Assembly (NCBI RefSeq): GCF_009915685.1
Contig: NZ_JAABLP010000002.1
Reading direction: 5' to 3' (one strand)
DNA length: 64,000 nucleotides
DNA from: Pannonibacter tanglangensis
GTDB taxonomy: Bacteria; Pseudomonadota; Alphaproteobacteria; Rhizobiales; Stappiaceae
The notes below the pieces were generated by a model, which was not told where the DNA came from, did no database searches, and saw nothing but the letters and a program-made list of their open reading frames with translations. Positions within the stretch are counted from its first letter, which is position 1. Each line of letters begins with the position of its first letter. The position numbers and the translations under genes are program-made. Positions 26,964 to 35,141 of this stretch are shown in pieces.

Positions 26964-28202
26964 CTACCGCCCCCCGAGCCAGGCTCTGGGAGCGACCTTC
27001 GCGTCGGTGTTTCCGGTTCCCGACAGGGCCTTCACCAGATCGGTGACGGCCTCCAGCGAATGGACGGCGCGGAATTCGTCGACATGCGGCAGCATGGCGC
27101 GGATGCCGCGGGCCTTGGGCTCGAAACCGTCGAAGCGCAGCAAGGGATTGAGCCAGATCAGCCGGCGGCAGGAGCGGTGCAGCCGGTCCATCTCGCGGGC
27201 AAGATCCTCGTCGGTCTCCCGCTCCAGCCCGTCGGTGATCAGCAGCACGGTCGGCCCGCCGGAGAGCACCCGGCGCGACCAGTGGCGGTTGAAGAGGTGC
27301 AGCGCCGTGGCGATGCGCGTGCCGCCGGACCAGTCGGCGACACCGGCCGAGCAGGCCTCCAGCGCCTCGTCCGGGTCCTTCATGCGCAGCGCGCGGGTGA
27401 CGTTGGTAAGCCGCGTGCCGAACAGGAACGTGTGCACGTCGCGCCGGGTCTCCGTCATCCCATGCAGGAAATGCAGGAGGATGCGGCTGTACTGGCTCAT
27501 CGACCCGGAGATGTCGCAGAGCGCCACGATGGGGGGCAGCTTTTCCTGCCGCGCCCGGTGCTTCAGGTCGATGATGGCACCGCCCGCGCGCAGGGACGCC
27601 CGCAACGTGCGGCGCGGGTCGATCTGGCCGCGCGGGGCGGCGACCCGGCGGCGATGCAGGATCAGGTCCTTCGGGATCCGCATCGCCCGCAAGGATGCTT
27701 TCGCCTCGGCGATCTCGGCGGCGGTCATCTGGGCAAAGTCCTTGGCCTGCAGCAATTCCCGGCCCGACACGGTGAAGCGGGCATCCACCTCCACCTCGGG
27801 CTGCTCGGCCAGGGTCTCGCGCCGCTCGCGCGCGGCCTGGAAGGCCTGCGACACGCGGGTCTGCCCGGCCTTGGCCTTTTCCGGCGCGCCCCGCGGCGGG
27901 GCGACGGGCGACAGGATCGCCAGCATCTTCTCGATCAGCCCGCGGCTCTGCCAGTAGATGCGGAAGGCCTCGTCGAAGAGCACCCGGTGCTCGCGCTTCT
28001 GCACGAACAGGGCATGCAGCGTCCAGTAAAGGTCGTCGCGGCTCTCGATGCCGTTCACCTCGACCGCGCGCACGGCGTCCACCACGGTGGCCGGGCCGGC
28101 GGGCAGTCCGGCGCGGCGCAGGGTGCGGGCGAAATGGACGATGTTTTCCACCATCCGTCCGCGCCGCTCCGCGTCTGTCGTCGCCGGTCCCGCGGTCACC
28201 AT
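26964..28202 (-). CDS. VWA domain protein, CoxE-like
   Basis: The 412-residue protein has an N-terminal helical CoxE-like region and a C-terminal von Willebrand A domain with the MIDAS Asp230-x-Ser232-x-Ser234 in ALCDISGSMSQYSR, followed by a GTRIATAL Thr contact and VLLITDGLERE. It is encoded 4 bases after the MoxR gene, which is the usual partner: MoxR-VWA pairs act as chaperones for metal enzymes, for example molybdenum hydroxylases (CoxD/CoxE). The target here is not in the window. The frame extends to 28292, but the ATG at 28202 is the first that does not overlap moxR. Confidence 0.9.
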   Translation of the reverse strand: MVTAGPATTDAERRGRMVENIVHFARTLRRAGLPAGPATVVDAVRAVEVNGIESRDDLYWTLHALFVQKREHRVLFDEAFRIYWQSRGLIEKMLAILSPVAPPRGAPEKAKAGQTRVSQAFQAARERRETLAEQPEVEVDARFTVSGRELLQAKDFAQMTAAEIAEAKASLRAMRIPKDLILHRRRVAAPRGQIDPRRTLRASLRAGGAIIDLKHRARQEKLPPIVALCDISGSMSQYSRILLHFLHGMTETRRDVHTFLFGTRLTNVTRALRMKDPDEALEACSAGVADWSGGTRIATALHLFNRHWSRRVLSGGPTVLLITDGLERETDEDLAREMDRLHRSCRRLIWLNPLLRFDGFEPKARGIRAMLPHVDEFRAVHSLEAVTDLVKALSGTGNTDAKVAPRAWLGGR

Positions 28203-28206
28203 CGGC

Positions 28207-29163
28207 TCAGGCCCCGCCGGCCGGGCGCTGGCCAAGGTCGCGAGCCCCTTCCTTGCGGATGTCCTCGACGATCTGGCGCAGCCGTGAGCCACGCACCCGC
28301 TCGATGTCGTCCTGATACTTCAGCAGCACGCCCAGCGTGTCGGAGGCCATGTCGGGATCAAGCGCCAGTTCGTTGAGTTCTGTCAGGGCCGTGGCCCAGT
28401 CCAGTGTCTCGGCCACGCCCGGCTGCTTGAACAGGTCCTCGCTGGCGCGCAGGCGCTGGACGAAGGCGACAATCTCCGCCGTCAGCCGGTCGGCCGCGCC
28501 GGGCACCTTGCGCCGCACGATGGCCAGCTCCCGCTCCGCATCCGGGTAGTCGACCCAGTGGTAGAGGCAGCGCCGTTTCAGCGCGTCATGGATCTCGCGC
28601 GTGCGGTTGGTGGTGAGGATGACGATCGGCGGCTCGGCGGCGCGGATGGTGCCAAGTTCGGGGATCGTCACCTGATTGTCGGACAGCACTTCCAGCAGGA
28701 AGGCCTCGAAGGCCTCGTCCGCGCGGTCCAGCTCGTCGATCAGGAACACCGGCGGTCCCTTCAGCGAAGGTTCCAGGGCCTTGAGAACCGGGCGCTTGAT
28801 GAGGAAGCGCTCATCGAAGATGGAGCGCGACAGGGTGGCATGGTCGGTGTCGCCGGCAGCCTCGGCAACGCGGATTTCCACCATTTGCGCGGCATAGTTC
28901 CACTCGTAGACGGCGGCGGAAATGTCCAGCCCCTCGTAGCACTGCAGGCGGATGAGATCGCGGCCGAGGGTGGCCGCCAGAACCTTGGCGATCTCGGTCT
29001 TGCCGACACCGGCCTCGCCCTCGAGGAACAGCGGCCGGCCCATGCGCAGCGACAGGTGCAGGACCGTCGCCAGCGCCCGGTCGGCGACGTAGCCGCCGGC
29101 GTCGAGCAGGGCAAGCGTTGCGTCGATGGAGGCAGGCAGCTCGGCTGGAACGTCGTCGGTCAT
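28207..29163 (-). CDS. MoxR-family AAA+ ATPase (CoxD-like)
   Basis: The 318-residue ATPase has Walker A GEAGVGKT (49-56), Walker B in VFLIDELDRAD (139-149), a Thr-Asn sensor region TTNRTREIHDALKRRCLYHW and the arginine-rich tail. This domain order is that of CoxD-like MoxR proteins, which remodel metal-enzyme complexes together with the adjacent VWA protein. The gene overlaps nothing and begins at ATG 29163; the longer open frame to 30030 is antisense to cytochrome c and not real. Confidence 0.94.
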   Translation of the reverse strand: MTDDVPAELPASIDATLALLDAGGYVADRALATVLHLSLRMGRPLFLEGEAGVGKTEIAKVLAATLGRDLIRLQCYEGLDISAAVYEWNYAAQMVEIRVAEAAGDTDHATLSRSIFDERFLIKRPVLKALEPSLKGPPVFLIDELDRADEAFEAFLLEVLSDNQVTIPELGTIRAAEPPIVILTTNRTREIHDALKRRCLYHWVDYPDAERELAIVRRKVPGAADRLTAEIVAFVQRLRASEDLFKQPGVAETLDWATALTELNELALDPDMASDTLGVLLKYQDDIERVRGSRLRQIVEDIRKEGARDLGQRPAGGA

Positions 29164-29436
29164 GGCGTCTCCCGGAACATCGGCCGCTCTCCGGCGCAAG
29201 GGGCGGCATCTGGCGGGATCTCCCGCAGCAGCAGCATATAAGGGCTGGCGCTGCTTTGGCAGCAGTGAAAGTTCTGCCCGCCGGCAAACCGTCTCACCCG
29301 CCGGACAGGCGGCCGTGCCGCCGGCGGGCGGGTCAGTGCGGGCGGGCCAGTGCGGGCGCGGCTCGGGGTTTTGCCGGACTTGTGCGGGGCGCAGGCCGGT
29401 GTCCTGCTGGGGCACGCAGCATGCAGGGAGAGAGCG

Positions 29437-29991
29437 ATGCGATTCGGGATCAGGGAGAACGAGGCGCGCGGCACGGACCGGAAGCGGCTGTCCGGTCTTG
29501 CCGTCGTTCGTCGGCTGGCAGGCCTTCGGGCGGCTGGCCGTCAGGGTGCCGGCCGGACCATCGCCAGCCTGACCATCGCCAGCCTGAACGTCTCTGGCCT
29601 GACCGTCTCTGGCCTGACCGTTGTCGGGCTGCTGGGGGCCGCAGCTTGCCTCGGTGCTGCTGCGACAGCTGGTGCCGCGTCCGGCCAGACCCTCGCTGCT
29701 GCCCCCACGGGACCCCAGGCGGAGCTGAGCCAGGTCGAGCTGGGGCGCGGGATCGCCGAGATGAACTGCAGCGCCTGTCACGCCCTTGGCCTGAACGACC
29801 GCAGCCCCATGGCGACGGCGCCGGCCTTCCGCGACCTGTGGCGGCGCTATCCGGTCGAGCAGCTGGAGGAGAGCCTTGCCGAAGGCATTGTCGCGGGCCA
29901 CGAGAACATGCCCGAGCTGGTCCTTGACCCGGAGGAGATCGACGCTTTCGTGGCCTATCTGAAGTCGCTGGGCGGGCCGGTAGCGCGTTGA
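29437..29991 (+). CDS. Exported c-type cytochrome
   Basis: The 184-residue protein has one haem motif CSACH at 111-115 and a likely axial Met158 in NMPEL, typical of class I cytochrome c, ending in a C-terminal helix DAFVAYLKSLGG. The N-terminal 80 residues are odd: a basic start, then a hydrophobic stretch built from five 15-bp repeats (TIASL, TIASL, NVSGL, TVSGL, TVVGL) before a second hydrophobic run ending AASGQ, perhaps the signal cleavage site. A GGGAGAG site precedes the ATG. It is divergent from moxR-VWA and may pass electrons from the enzyme those chaperones mature; that is inference. Confidence 0.82.
   Translation: MRFGIRENEARGTDRKRLSGLAVVRRLAGLRAAGRQGAGRTIASLTIASLNVSGLTVSGLTVVGLLGAAACLGAAATAGAASGQTLAAAPTGPQAELSQVELGRGIAEMNCSACHALGLNDRSPMATAPAFRDLWRRYPVEQLEESLAEGIVAGHENMPELVLDPEEIDAFVAYLKSLGGPVAR
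29556..29630 (+). repeat. Five 15-bp in-frame repeats inside cytochrome c gene
   Basis: Units at 29556, 29571, 29586, 29601 and 29616 follow the pattern GACCATCGCCAGCCT to GACCGTCTCTGGCCT. The first two are identical. Each adds five residues to the hydrophobic N-terminal segment. Confidence 0.85.
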
Positions 29992-30124
29992 AGGATGCTG
30001 GCAGCACTCATGCAGACATGCTGCTAACATATTGAACTTTCAGATGATATGTCGATTTCTTAATTGCGCGTTTACTTCGCCGGCGTGACACTTTCCTCGT
30101 GGCAACCACGTCAAGAGGTGATCC

Positions 30125-30397
30125 ATGCAGGCAAGTGAGAGTTTCCGCCGCCAGTTCGCCGGCTACGGCATCCTGACCGCCGAGATCCTGTATCGCATGC
30201 CGGACCATCCGGCGCTCTTGCAGAGCTTCGTCTGGCAGACCGAGGACAAGGCGCCGCAGTTCCCGGAGCTGCGCCGCTTCCTGGCCTATTGGGAGCGGGA
30301 GATCGAGGCGTTGATCCACTCGGTCCGCGTTGCGCACAAGGACCTGATCGGCCCGATGGACGTGCGCTACGCCAAGGGCGAATTCCTGATCCATTGA
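30125..30397 (+). CDS. usg: Usg family protein
   Basis: The 90-residue protein matches the alphaproteobacterial Usg family: FAGYGILTAEILYRMPDHPA near the start, FVWQTEDKAPQFPELRRFL and VAHKDLIGPMDVRYA. Usg was named for its place upstream of trpF in Pseudomonas, though this form is a short, conserved alphaproteobacterial protein of unknown role. A GAGGTGATC ribosome site precedes the ATG. It converges on the LysE gene, with a terminator between. Confidence 0.88.
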   Translation: MQASESFRRQFAGYGILTAEILYRMPDHPALLQSFVWQTEDKAPQFPELRRFLAYWEREIEALIHSVRVAHKDLIGPMDVRYAKGEFLIH

Positions 30398-30413
30398 CGC
30401 CGACGGGCGCATG

Positions 30414-30445
30414 AAAAAGCGGGCAGAGCGTCAGTTCTGTCCGCT
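30414..30445 (-). terminator. Terminator after LysE-type gene
   Basis: AGCGGACAGA and TCTGCCCGCT form a 10-bp stem (one G-T pair) around an 8-base loop. Read on the minus strand, the stem is followed by TTTTTC. Confidence 0.8.
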
Positions 30446-30490
30446 GTTCGCCACGGATGACACCAGTCGTGGTGCAAACAGCACCTGCTG

Positions 30491-31108
30491 TCAGGGCATG
30501 ACATTTGCGACAGCCAGCGCAATGCCAAAGCCGACCAACGCAGTACCGAAAGCCCGGTCGATCCAGTGCCGCACGCCGGTGATTGCCTCACGGATCTTTG
30601 GGGCGCCGAAGAAGAGCGCAACAACAGCAAACCAGACCACATGCGCAACAGAGATGAACAGGCCATAGGCGATCTGTGTTGCCAGCGGTGTCTGTGGCTG
30701 AACCACCTGCAGGAACAGGCTGACGATGAAGATCGTCGTTTTCGGGTTCAGCGCATTGGTCAGGAAGCCGATCCGCAGGGCCGCCAGATCGGACAGCGCC
30801 GCGGTGCCGGAAGCAACATTCGCGGACTTCGAGGAGTTGCGCAACATTCCGATGCCGAGCCACACGAGATAGGCCGCGCCGACCAGCTTCAACGCGTCGA
30901 ACAGCGCCGGCGAATTCTTCAGCAGCAGTCCGATGCCCAGCAGAGTGTAGGCAACATGCACGAGAACGCCCGCCCCAATGCCGAAGGCTGTGACGAGGCC
31001 TGCACGGCGCGACAGGGTAAGGGAGTTGCGGGAGACCATCGCAAAGTCCGGTCCCGGGCTGATCACCGCAAGAAGGGTGATCGTGATGACGGCAAGCCAT
31101 TCAGTCAT
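30491..31108 (-). CDS. LysE family amino-acid exporter
   Basis: The 205-residue protein has six likely membrane helices and the family motif VISPGPDFAMVSRNSL near residue 16, then FGIGAGVLVHVAYTLLG and LNPKTTIFIVSLF. LysE/RhtB proteins export amino acids or related compounds. The ATG at 31108 has an AGGAGC site. It is divergent from a LysR-type regulator 93 bases away, the classical exporter-regulator arrangement. Confidence 0.92.
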   Translation of the reverse strand: MTEWLAVITITLLAVISPGPDFAMVSRNSLTLSRRAGLVTAFGIGAGVLVHVAYTLLGIGLLLKNSPALFDALKLVGAAYLVWLGIGMLRNSSKSANVASGTAALSDLAALRIGFLTNALNPKTTIFIVSLFLQVVQPQTPLATQIAYGLFISVAHVVWFAVVALFFGAPKIREAITGVRHWIDRAFGTALVGFGIALAVANVMP

Positions 31109-31201
31109 GGAAAGCTCCTGTTGGTTTGCGACAGAAATACTCTCGGCCAATCCGTCTGACGAACGATGACTTCTGACAGAATCTGTGAGAAAATCTGACG
31201 A

Positions 31202-32110
31202 ATGAAACCACGTCTCACCTCCCTGCCTTCTCTGGCCTGCTTTCGCGTCGCCGCGGAGCTTGAAAGCTTCAGCAAAGCAGCTGATCGGCTGCACCTGACG
31301 CATGGGGCGGTCAGCCGGGCTGTCAGGCTGCTTGAAGACGATGTCGGTACCGCTCTGTTCGAGCGCCGGAACCGGGCTGTTTTTCTGACAGAAGAAGGCC
31401 GCCTGCTTGCAGATGCAGTCGCGCGTGGACTGGACCAGATCGAGGCGGCCATTCGGCAAATCCGGGACGCGCACAAGGCTGGCGTGGTGACGGTGTCCTG
31501 CGAACCGACTCTGCTCATGCGCTGGCTGATCCCCCGCATGGCTCGTTTTCAGGAAGCCAATCCGGAGGCGGATGTGCGTCTCATTGCCGCCGGCGGACCC
31601 GTCAATCTTGGCAAGGGCATAGATCTGGCAATCCGGCGGACGGATTTTGACCTGCCGCGTTCTTATGCCGTGCATTCACTGTTTGCGGAAAGGATCGGGC
31701 CGGTCTGCCGGCCCGACCGGATCGACCGGTTCTTTGAGGACGGTGCCCTGCGCCCAGATGCGCCGCGGCTGCACACGCGCACGCGTGCATCGGCCTGGAG
31801 CGCCTGGACGGCCCTGTCTGGCGCGTCGGACCAGACTGCGCAGGCTGGTCAGGTCTATGAACACTTCTATTTCAGCTTGCAGGCGGCTGTCGCTGGCACA
31901 GGCGTTGCGATCGGTCCCTGGCATCTTGTGCGGGATGATCTTCAATCCGGTCTTCTAGCCGCTCCGCTCGGCTTCGTGCCGGACGGTAGTTCCTATGTGC
32001 TGCTGGAACCAGAGGCTGAGCGGGCGTCCCCGACGGCGGTTGCCTTCAGAAACTGGCTTGTTGCGGTGGCAGTTGAGGATCCTGCCGAGGAGGCGGTGAG
32101 GCCGGTTTGA
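31202..32110 (+). CDS. LysR-type transcriptional regulator
   Basis: The 302-residue protein has an N-terminal winged helix (SFSKAADRLHLTHGAVSRAV, about residues 22-41) and a ligand domain typical of the GcvA-like group (FAERIGPVCRPD, VAIGPWHLVRDDL). It is divergent from the LysE exporter gene and probably controls it in response to an exported amino acid. Codon use is somewhat less GC-rich than the neighbours, as in the lysE gene, hinting that the pair might have moved together. Confidence 0.92.
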   Translation: MKPRLTSLPSLACFRVAAELESFSKAADRLHLTHGAVSRAVRLLEDDVGTALFERRNRAVFLTEEGRLLADAVARGLDQIEAAIRQIRDAHKAGVVTVSCEPTLLMRWLIPRMARFQEANPEADVRLIAAGGPVNLGKGIDLAIRRTDFDLPRSYAVHSLFAERIGPVCRPDRIDRFFEDGALRPDAPRLHTRTRASAWSAWTALSGASDQTAQAGQVYEHFYFSLQAAVAGTGVAIGPWHLVRDDLQSGLLAAPLGFVPDGSSYVLLEPEAERASPTAVAFRNWLVAVAVEDPAEEAVRPV

Positions 32111-32184
32111 TTGTCGCGGCATGGCGCTCACTCAATTGCGATCACGCAGGGTGGCGATCTACAAACAGACAGCGCCGATAGCGG

Positions 32185-32212
32185 ACCTGACCTTGCTGAT
32201 GCAAGGTCAGGT
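32185..32212. terminator. Perfect 11-bp hairpin next to the NHLP-type gene
   Basis: ACCTGACCTTG and CAAGGTCAGGT pair without mismatch around CTGATG. The structure sits 9 bases beyond the stop of the NHLP-type gene (minus) and 75 bases beyond the LysR stop (plus). There is no U-tract on either side, so it may be a bidirectional terminator or an mRNA stabiliser. Confidence 0.55.
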
Positions 32213-32221
32213 CAGTTCATG

Positions 32222-32551
32222 TCACTTCTTGCAGCCCTTGCCTTCCGGGTACGGGGGGCCGTAGAGGATGAAGGACGAGAAGCTCACGCCGCCGGACGCG
32301 AAGTCGAGCAGTTCATCCGGCAGTTCGTCCTGGGCGATCGACCGCGGCAGCACGAGAACGGCTTCGCCCGGGGCTTCCTCGATCACGGTGATCTTGTAGG
32401 ACGGGATCGGGTCGGAGCCGATCAGCTCCTTGATGGCCGCATGCGGGTTGGACTTCAGCAGCTCGCGGAAGGCGGCATCGGTCGAGGCCCGTTTGATCAG
32501 GTGTTTCTCGATGTGCTGGCGGGCCTGGATAAGCGGATCAGTTTCCGACAT
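32222..32551 (-). CDS. NHLP leader-type RiPP precursor-like peptide
   Basis: The 109-residue protein resembles nitrile-hydratase-alpha-like leader peptides (NHLP, TIGR03793 type). The leader pattern is visible: a basic helix ending LIKRAS, then TDAAFRELLKSNPHAAIKEL, GSDPIP, a strand YKITVIEE, VLVLP (65-69) and an acidic helix DELPDELLDFASGG. The Gly-Gly at 87-88 would be the leader cleavage site, leaving a 21-residue tail, with VSFSSFILYGPP, YPEGKGC and KK, as a possible core. No YcaO, radical SAM, LanM or C39 peptidase gene is near, so maturation would be in trans, or the protein may be a stand-alone NHLP relative. It faces lysR convergently. Confidence 0.75.
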   Translation of the reverse strand: MSETDPLIQARQHIEKHLIKRASTDAAFRELLKSNPHAAIKELIGSDPIPSYKITVIEEAPGEAVLVLPRSIAQDELPDELLDFASGGVSFSSFILYGPPYPEGKGCKK

Positions 32552-32685
32552 GCGCGTACTCCTTCGTAGTTCTCATGCAGTCAGGTCTGCCTCGTCATCG
32601 TTGTCGTGACGCTGCCGAAGCATCCTCGTGCCAAGATCTACGGGAAGGGCCCTTTGGCCGTGGCGTTTGACCCCAAATCTGCCAC

Positions 32686-33474
32686 TCAAGGTCTCGGCTG
32701 CAGCTCCAGCCCCTTGCCGTCGCGCATCACGGCCCGCGCCTCGGGGAGAAAGTCCGAGCCGTCACCGTCATGCAGCACGAAGCCCGGCATCAGGCGCAAG
32801 GGCGCGCGGCTGGCGCGAATGGCGCGCAGCAGGATGCGGGTGGCGGCGGCGTCCGGGCGCGGCCGCAAGGGAATGATGTCGATGGCGCCGAAGCGGCCCT
32901 GCAGCACATCCAGCACGTCCTGCAGGCCGTCGGCGCGGAAGATGACCGTCAGCGATCCGCCCTCGCGCAGGATGTCGGTCGCGGTGCGCGCCCAGGGCTC
33001 CAGCCCGCGCTCGTCCAGCATGTGGGCGTCCGCCCTGCGGCTGGCCGGGGAGGAGCGGAACTGATGCGCGGGGTAGTAGGGCGGGTTCATGATCAGGTGA
33101 TCGGCCATGCCCGGCGTCAGGCCGGCAGCATGGCGAACGCTGCCCTTGGCGGTGATATCGGCCGCAAGCACCGCGACACGGCCCGCAAAGGCCGCGTTCA
33201 GCGGATCGGTCAGGCTGCGGCGGGCCAGCTCCAGCACGAGCGGATCATTGTCGACCAGCGTGACGCGGATGCCGGGCAGACGCGCGGCGGCACAGAACCC
33301 GGCGGTGCCGACACCGGCCCCCAGATCCACCACATGGCCCGATGTGCCCTCGGGCAGGGCGGCAGCAAGATAGACGGCATCAAGACCCGCCCGGTGACGG
33401 CCTTTTGCAGGCTGTTCCACCATCACAAGGCCGCCCAGGAACGCGTCGCGGGTGGTGCCGCTCTCCTGCGTCAC
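32686..33474 (-). CDS. TrmN6-like tRNA1(Val) adenine-N6 methyltransferase
   Basis: The 262-residue protein is a class I methyltransferase with the S-adenosylmethionine loop DLGAGVGTAG (50-59) and the amino-methylating motif NPPY (130-133). The N-terminal DAFLGG and QPAKGRHRAGLDAVYLAAAL match the TrmN6/YfiC family, which methylates A37 of tRNA1(Val). The 3' end reaches to 32686. Its ATG overlaps the stop of the DUF2007 gene by 4 bases, so the two are translated together. Confidence 0.88.
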   Translation of the reverse strand: MTQESGTTRDAFLGGLVMVEQPAKGRHRAGLDAVYLAAALPEGTSGHVVDLGAGVGTAGFCAAARLPGIRVTLVDNDPLVLELARRSLTDPLNAAFAGRVAVLAADITAKGSVRHAAGLTPGMADHLIMNPPYYPAHQFRSSPASRRADAHMLDERGLEPWARTATDILREGGSLTVIFRADGLQDVLDVLQGRFGAIDIIPLRPRPDAAATRILLRAIRASRAPLRLMPGFVLHDGDGSDFLPEARAVMRDGKGLELQPRP

Positions 33475-33701
33475 GCCCGGGGCTCGCTCAGTTCATGTCC
33501 GAGCCCGGCATCGCGCATCAGGCTGCGTGCGTCCTCGATCTCGTCGCGATCAACCAGGACGCGACGCGGGATGACCCCGAGCGAGCCTTCCAGAATGCTC
33601 ATGTTCCCGTCCGCGACAAAATGCGCGATACCGGCCTCGCCCAGCAGCGACTCGACAACAGAAATGATCACCGGATCATTCGTTCTGAGCAGTTCTTCCA
33701 T
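33471..33701 (-). CDS. DUF2007 family protein
   Basis: The 76-residue protein fits DUF2007: MEELLRTNDPVIISVVESLL, GIAHFVADGNMSILEG and RRVLVDRDEIEDARSLM, a small ferredoxin-like fold suggested to be a signal transducer or PII-like ligand binder. It overlaps the methyltransferase start by 4 bases (ATGA). The role is unknown. Confidence 0.88.
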   Translation of the reverse strand: MEELLRTNDPVIISVVESLLGEAGIAHFVADGNMSILEGSLGVIPRRVLVDRDEIEDARSLMRDAGLGHELSEPRA

Positions 33702-33807
33702 GGTGATCGCGGCCTCTGCATGAGGTGAACTCGGGCCAGATCCTGCCCGGGTGAAAGGTTTATGACGGGTTCTGAGCCGTGGACAAGCCTGTTCAACGGT
33801 TTGTCAA

Positions 33808-34902
33808 ATGAATGCTCCCTTGCCCCGGACCGCCGAGGTGCCTATTGTCCGCCCAAACCAGACGCCCTTGGGAGAGTTGCATTTGGCAGCCCTTGTCGCT
33901 TCCGCAGCCGAAAAAAGCCAGGCCCAGCCGGGTATCCAGCTGCTCATGGATCTCGTTGCCGCCGACATGCAGAAGGTCAACGAACTGATCCTGTCGAAGG
34001 CCGGCTCCAACGTCGAGCTGATCCCGATCATTGCCAAGCACCTCATCGATTCTGGCGGCAAGCGTCTCCGGCCGATGCTGACCCTGGCACTGGCGGACAT
34101 GTTCGGCTACGCCGGCAACGGCCATGTCATCCTGGCAGCCAGCGTCGAATTCATGCACACCGCCACGCTGCTGCATGACGATGTGGTGGACGAGAGCGAC
34201 ATGCGCCGCGGCAAGCTTGCCGCGCGCAAGCTCTGGGGCAACCAGGCCAGCGTGCTGGTCGGCGACTACCTGCTCGGTCAGGCCTTCAAGATGATGGTCG
34301 ATGTCGGCTCGCTCGAGGCCCTGCGCATCCTGGCCGAGGCGTCTGCCATCATCGCCGAGGGCGAGGTGATGCAGCTGGGTGCCGCCAAGAACATCGAGAC
34401 CAGCGAGGCGGCCTATCTGAAGGTGATCGAGGCCAAGACGGCGGCGCTGTTCGCAGCCGCCTCCGAGGTCGGACCGGTCATCTCCGGCCAGAGCCCGGAG
34501 ATCTGCGCGGCTGCCCGGCGCTACGGCATGGACCTTGGTCTCGCCTTCCAGCTCGTCGACGATGCCCTCGACTACGGTGGCTCGTCCGCCGATCTCGGCA
34601 AGCAGGTCGGCGACGACTTCCGCGAGGGCAAGATCACGCTGCCGATCGTCGTGGCTCTGGAGCGCGGCTCCGACGAGGACCGTGCGTTCTGGAAGCGCTG
34701 CCTCGAACAGGGCGACATCCGGGACGGCGATCTTGACCATGCCATCGCGCTGCTGCGCAGGCTCGGGGCGATCGACGAGACGATCCGCCGGGCCCGCCAC
34801 TATGGCGCGAGCGCCATTGCGGCGCTGGAGGCGCTGCCCGATACGCCGCATCGTCAGGCGCTGCGTGACGCCGTCGAGTTCTGCATCGCCCGCGTGAGCT
34901 GA
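33808..34902 (+). CDS. ispB: Polyprenyl (octa/decaprenyl) diphosphate synthase
   Basis: This 364-residue trans-prenyltransferase makes the long isoprenoid side chain of ubiquinone. The first Asp-rich motif is DDVVD (Asp124, 125, 128) in LLHDDVVDESDMRRGK and the second is DDALD (251-255). Other contacts are GGKRLRPML and FQLVDDALDYGG, then KQVGDDFREGKITLP. Chain length (C40 or C50) is not readable from the motifs; alphaproteobacteria usually use Q10. The gene is divergent from DUF2007 and has a 14-bp tandem array after it. Confidence 0.93.
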   Translation: MNAPLPRTAEVPIVRPNQTPLGELHLAALVASAAEKSQAQPGIQLLMDLVAADMQKVNELILSKAGSNVELIPIIAKHLIDSGGKRLRPMLTLALADMFGYAGNGHVILAASVEFMHTATLLHDDVVDESDMRRGKLAARKLWGNQASVLVGDYLLGQAFKMMVDVGSLEALRILAEASAIIAEGEVMQLGAAKNIETSEAAYLKVIEAKTAALFAAASEVGPVISGQSPEICAAARRYGMDLGLAFQLVDDALDYGGSSADLGKQVGDDFREGKITLPIVVALERGSDEDRAFWKRCLEQGDIRDGDLDHAIALLRRLGAIDETIRRARHYGASAIAALEALPDTPHRQALRDAVEFCIARVS

Positions 34903-34979
34903 GCCCGAGCCGCCGACGCGGCCCGGCCATTCTCAAGCTGTCCGCTCGATCCGGGTGGACCGCCGGACGTCGGCAGGAG

Positions 34980-35035
34980 CCAGGGAAGGCAGGCCAGGGA
35001 AGGCAGGCCAGAGAACGCAGGCCAGAGAACGCAGC
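34980..35035. repeat. Four 14-bp tandem repeats after polyprenyl synthase
   Basis: Two copies of CCAGGGAAGGCAGG (34980, 34994) are followed by two near-copies CCAGAGAACGCAGG (35008, 35022). A degenerate 13-bp array of CTGGYACGCYGGR follows at 35082-35133. No coding frame is supported in 34903-35141. Confidence 0.85.
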
Positions 35036-35141
35036 ACAGGGCATCAGTCCCGGACAAGCCGCACAGGAATAGTGCGCAGCACTGGTACGCTGGGCTGGCA
35101 CGCCGGACCAGCACGCTGAACTGGCGCATCGGCTCGCGACG

